Shown here: positions 62,813 through 64,000 of the stretch, piece after piece
Layout of the letters: each line of letters begins with the position of its first letter
How positions within the stretch are numbered: the stretch's first letter is position 1
NCBI RefSeq assembly: GCF_014645195.1
Contig: NZ_BMLK01000001.1
Span: 1-64,000 of the forward strand
Reading direction: 5' to 3'
DNA length: 64,000 bases
From: Novosphingobium indicum
GTDB taxonomy: Bacteria; Pseudomonadota; Alphaproteobacteria; Sphingomonadales; Sphingomonadaceae
Made by a program: the position numbers and the translations under genes
The notes under the pieces: model-generated
What the model was told of the DNA's origin: nothing
Databases searched by the model: none
The model's input: the letters and a program-made list of their open reading frames with translations, nothing else

Positions 62813-62991
62813 GGCGCGCGAGCCCTAGGCTGAACGGTAGCGACACGGAAGAGATTTCGCCCGGATCGCCGCGCATTTTCGCTGCGTGCAAGCATCTGTC
62901 CATTTTTCGTAACCGGCAATTTGCGCAGGATCAGCCGCTTTCCTTTGCCGCCCGCATATAATACGCACCGCCCTCTCTAGGAGGAAGACGC

Positions 62992-63564
62992 ATGAATTTC
63001 AGGAATATCGTTGCCATCCTGCCCTTCACGCTGCTGGCTGCCTGCGGCGGATCGAGTTCCAGCCAGGAAGCGCCGACATCGGCCATCGAGACGGCAAGCC
63101 CTGAAGCCGCATCTTCCACCGAGGCCGCCCTGCCCGTCGAAGCGACGGAAACCGCCACCGAAGCTGCCGCCCCGGCCGCCGAGGAAACCCCGGCCCCCGT
63201 CGCCGCGGCAAGCCCCACGGCAAGCCCTGCGCCGGCTGCGGAAACGACGACGGCAGCCACGCCGGTTGCCGCCGCCAAGCCGCCGGTGGCTTTCGCCGTA
63301 TGCCGCGCCTGCCACTCGGTGGAGCCCGGCAAGAACGGAGTCGGCCCGACGCTTCACGGCATTTACGGCAGCAAGGCGGGCGAAGTGCCGGGTTACAACT
63401 TCAGCCCGGCGCTGGCGAAGTCCGGCATTGTCTGGGATCGCGCCGCGCTCGACAAATGGCTGCAGGGCCCGATGAAGATGGTGCCGGGCACGAAGATGGT
63501 CATCGCCGTTCCCGATGCCGCCAAGCGCGAGGCGATCATCGACTACCTCGAAACGCTCAAGTGA
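62992..63564 (+). CDS. Lipoprotein c-type cytochrome with Ala/Pro/Thr-rich linker
   Basis: A 190-residue protein in three parts: a lipoprotein signal with LAAC ending at Cys18, a low-complexity Ala/Pro/Thr/Glu linker (about residues 22-97), and a class I cytochrome c domain. Heme binding is CRACH (Cys104, Cys107, His108), and the Met ligand is probably in the GPMKMVPGTKMV segment. AGGAGG lies 6 bases before the ATG and TATAAT at 62957-62962. It would be a membrane-tethered periplasmic electron carrier on a flexible stalk. The next gene overlaps it by GTGA. Confidence 0.88.
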   Translation: MNFRNIVAILPFTLLAACGGSSSSQEAPTSAIETASPEAASSTEAALPVEATETATEAAAPAAEETPAPVAAASPTASPAPAAETTTAATPVAAAKPPVAFAVCRACHSVEPGKNGVGPTLHGIYGSKAGEVPGYNFSPALAKSGIVWDRAALDKWLQGPMKMVPGTKMVIAVPDAAKREAIIDYLETLK

Positions 63565-63998
63565 CCGATGCCGAAGTCAAGGCGCTGGCGGAGATCCACC
63601 AGCGCCTCGCTGCCTGCACGCAGGCCGGGGACGCGCGCAAGGCCGAGGCCTATGCGGCATGTTTCACGCAGGCCGGCGTGCTTGAATTGGTGAACGAGAC
63701 GATTTCGGGGCGCGACGCCATTCTGGCATGGATGACGGCGCCCTCGGTGATCCCCGCCCCTGCCGGCGGCACCCCCGGCTTCATCAGTCACCACCTCACC
63801 ACCTGCAGCGTCGATTTCACCGGCCCGGACAGCGCCACCGTGCGCACCTACTGGCTGGTGACCAGTGCGGCAGGGCTCGATCACAACGGCTTCTACGTCG
63901 ACAAGCTGGAACGCCAGCATGGGCAATGGCTGATCGCCCACCGCCGCCCGCGTACCTTGTGGATCAGCCCCGCCAGCGTCCTGCACGGGAAAGGCTGA
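63561..63998 (+). CDS. NTF2/SnoaL-like small protein
   Basis: A 145-residue protein with an NTF2-like fold. An N-terminal helix pair (EIHQRLAACTQAGDARKAEAYAACFTQAGVLEL) is followed by GRDAILAWM, the FISHHLTTCSVDFTGPDSATVRTYWLVTSA strand region and the C-terminal DKLERQHGQWLIAHRRPR. The start is GTG overlapping the cytochrome stop (GTGA), so translation is coupled. It lacks a signal peptide, so it acts in the cytoplasm although its partner gene product is periplasmic. The function is unknown. Confidence 0.75.
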   Translation: MTDAEVKALAEIHQRLAACTQAGDARKAEAYAACFTQAGVLELVNETISGRDAILAWMTAPSVIPAPAGGTPGFISHHLTTCSVDFTGPDSATVRTYWLVTSAAGLDHNGFYVDKLERQHGQWLIAHRRPRTLWISPASVLHGKG

Positions 63999-64000
63999 CA

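Overview
The window is high-G+C chromosomal DNA that reads as an alphaproteobacterium of the order Sphingomonadales, probably a Novosphingobium- or Sphingobium-like organism. The pointers are the DUF4167 protein, a CDC48-type AAA ATPase, S46 and M61 peptidases, many SDR, luciferase-like and DUF2889 catabolic genes, strong GGGAGAGG-type ribosome binding sites, and several families of interspersed inverted repeats. The assignment rests on recognised protein families and was not tested by a database search. I see no tRNA, rRNA, CRISPR array, prophage or intact insertion sequence. The first ~430 bases are clearly more A+T-rich than the rest and carry no gene I can support.

Positions 489-26598 form a dense accessory catabolic region. 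A leftward five-gene operon (SDR, SnoaL-like, luciferase-like monooxygenase, zinc alcohol dehydrogenase, exported cyclase) is partly chained by 4-base start/stop overlaps and faces a divergent GbsR/MarR regulator. A second leftward set (aldehyde dehydrogenase, SDR, cytochrome P450, MDR enoyl/alkenal reductase, DUF2889 protein, indolepyruvate-ferredoxin-oxidoreductase-type fusion) faces a rightward succinate-semialdehyde-type dehydrogenase and a fumarylacetoacetate hydrolase. An exported adenosine-deaminase-like enzyme follows. A third module (AraC regulator, amidohydrolase, SDR, second luciferase-like monooxygenase, HSL-type esterase, SDR) runs rightward. Together these look like oxidation, ring- or side-chain-opening and acyl-processing steps for an unidentified, probably alicyclic, terpenoid or aromatic substrate. 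The substrate is not deducible from the sequence.

Positions 26600-38711 are core housekeeping: ppa, an M61 peptidase, hisS, prfA-prmC, DUF4167, lnt, metK and trhO with a GST-like gene. Positions 38874-47917 hold an S46 dipeptidyl-peptidase, a mercaptopyruvate-type sulfurtransferase, a CPBP protease, glutathione peroxidase, an epimerase, a 3-oxoacid CoA-transferase pair with a divergent LysR regulator, and a tandem universal stress protein.

Positions 47918-63998 hold a candidate small RNA with a strong terminator, the CDC48-like ATPase, a PAS-GGDEF diguanylate cyclase, two tandem MscS paralogs, polA, an Ala/Asp-rich lipoprotein, a class A beta-lactamase-like protein, groES-groEL behind a perfect CIRCE element and a heat-shock-type promoter, a MATE exporter, a lipoprotein cytochrome c and a coupled NTF2-like gene.

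Many intergenic gaps carry long imperfect inverted repeats belonging to at least four sequence families. The features most worth follow-up are the unassigned catabolic region, the candidate sRNA, the P450 and deaminase with altered active-site motifs, and the CTG-start aldehyde dehydrogenase.
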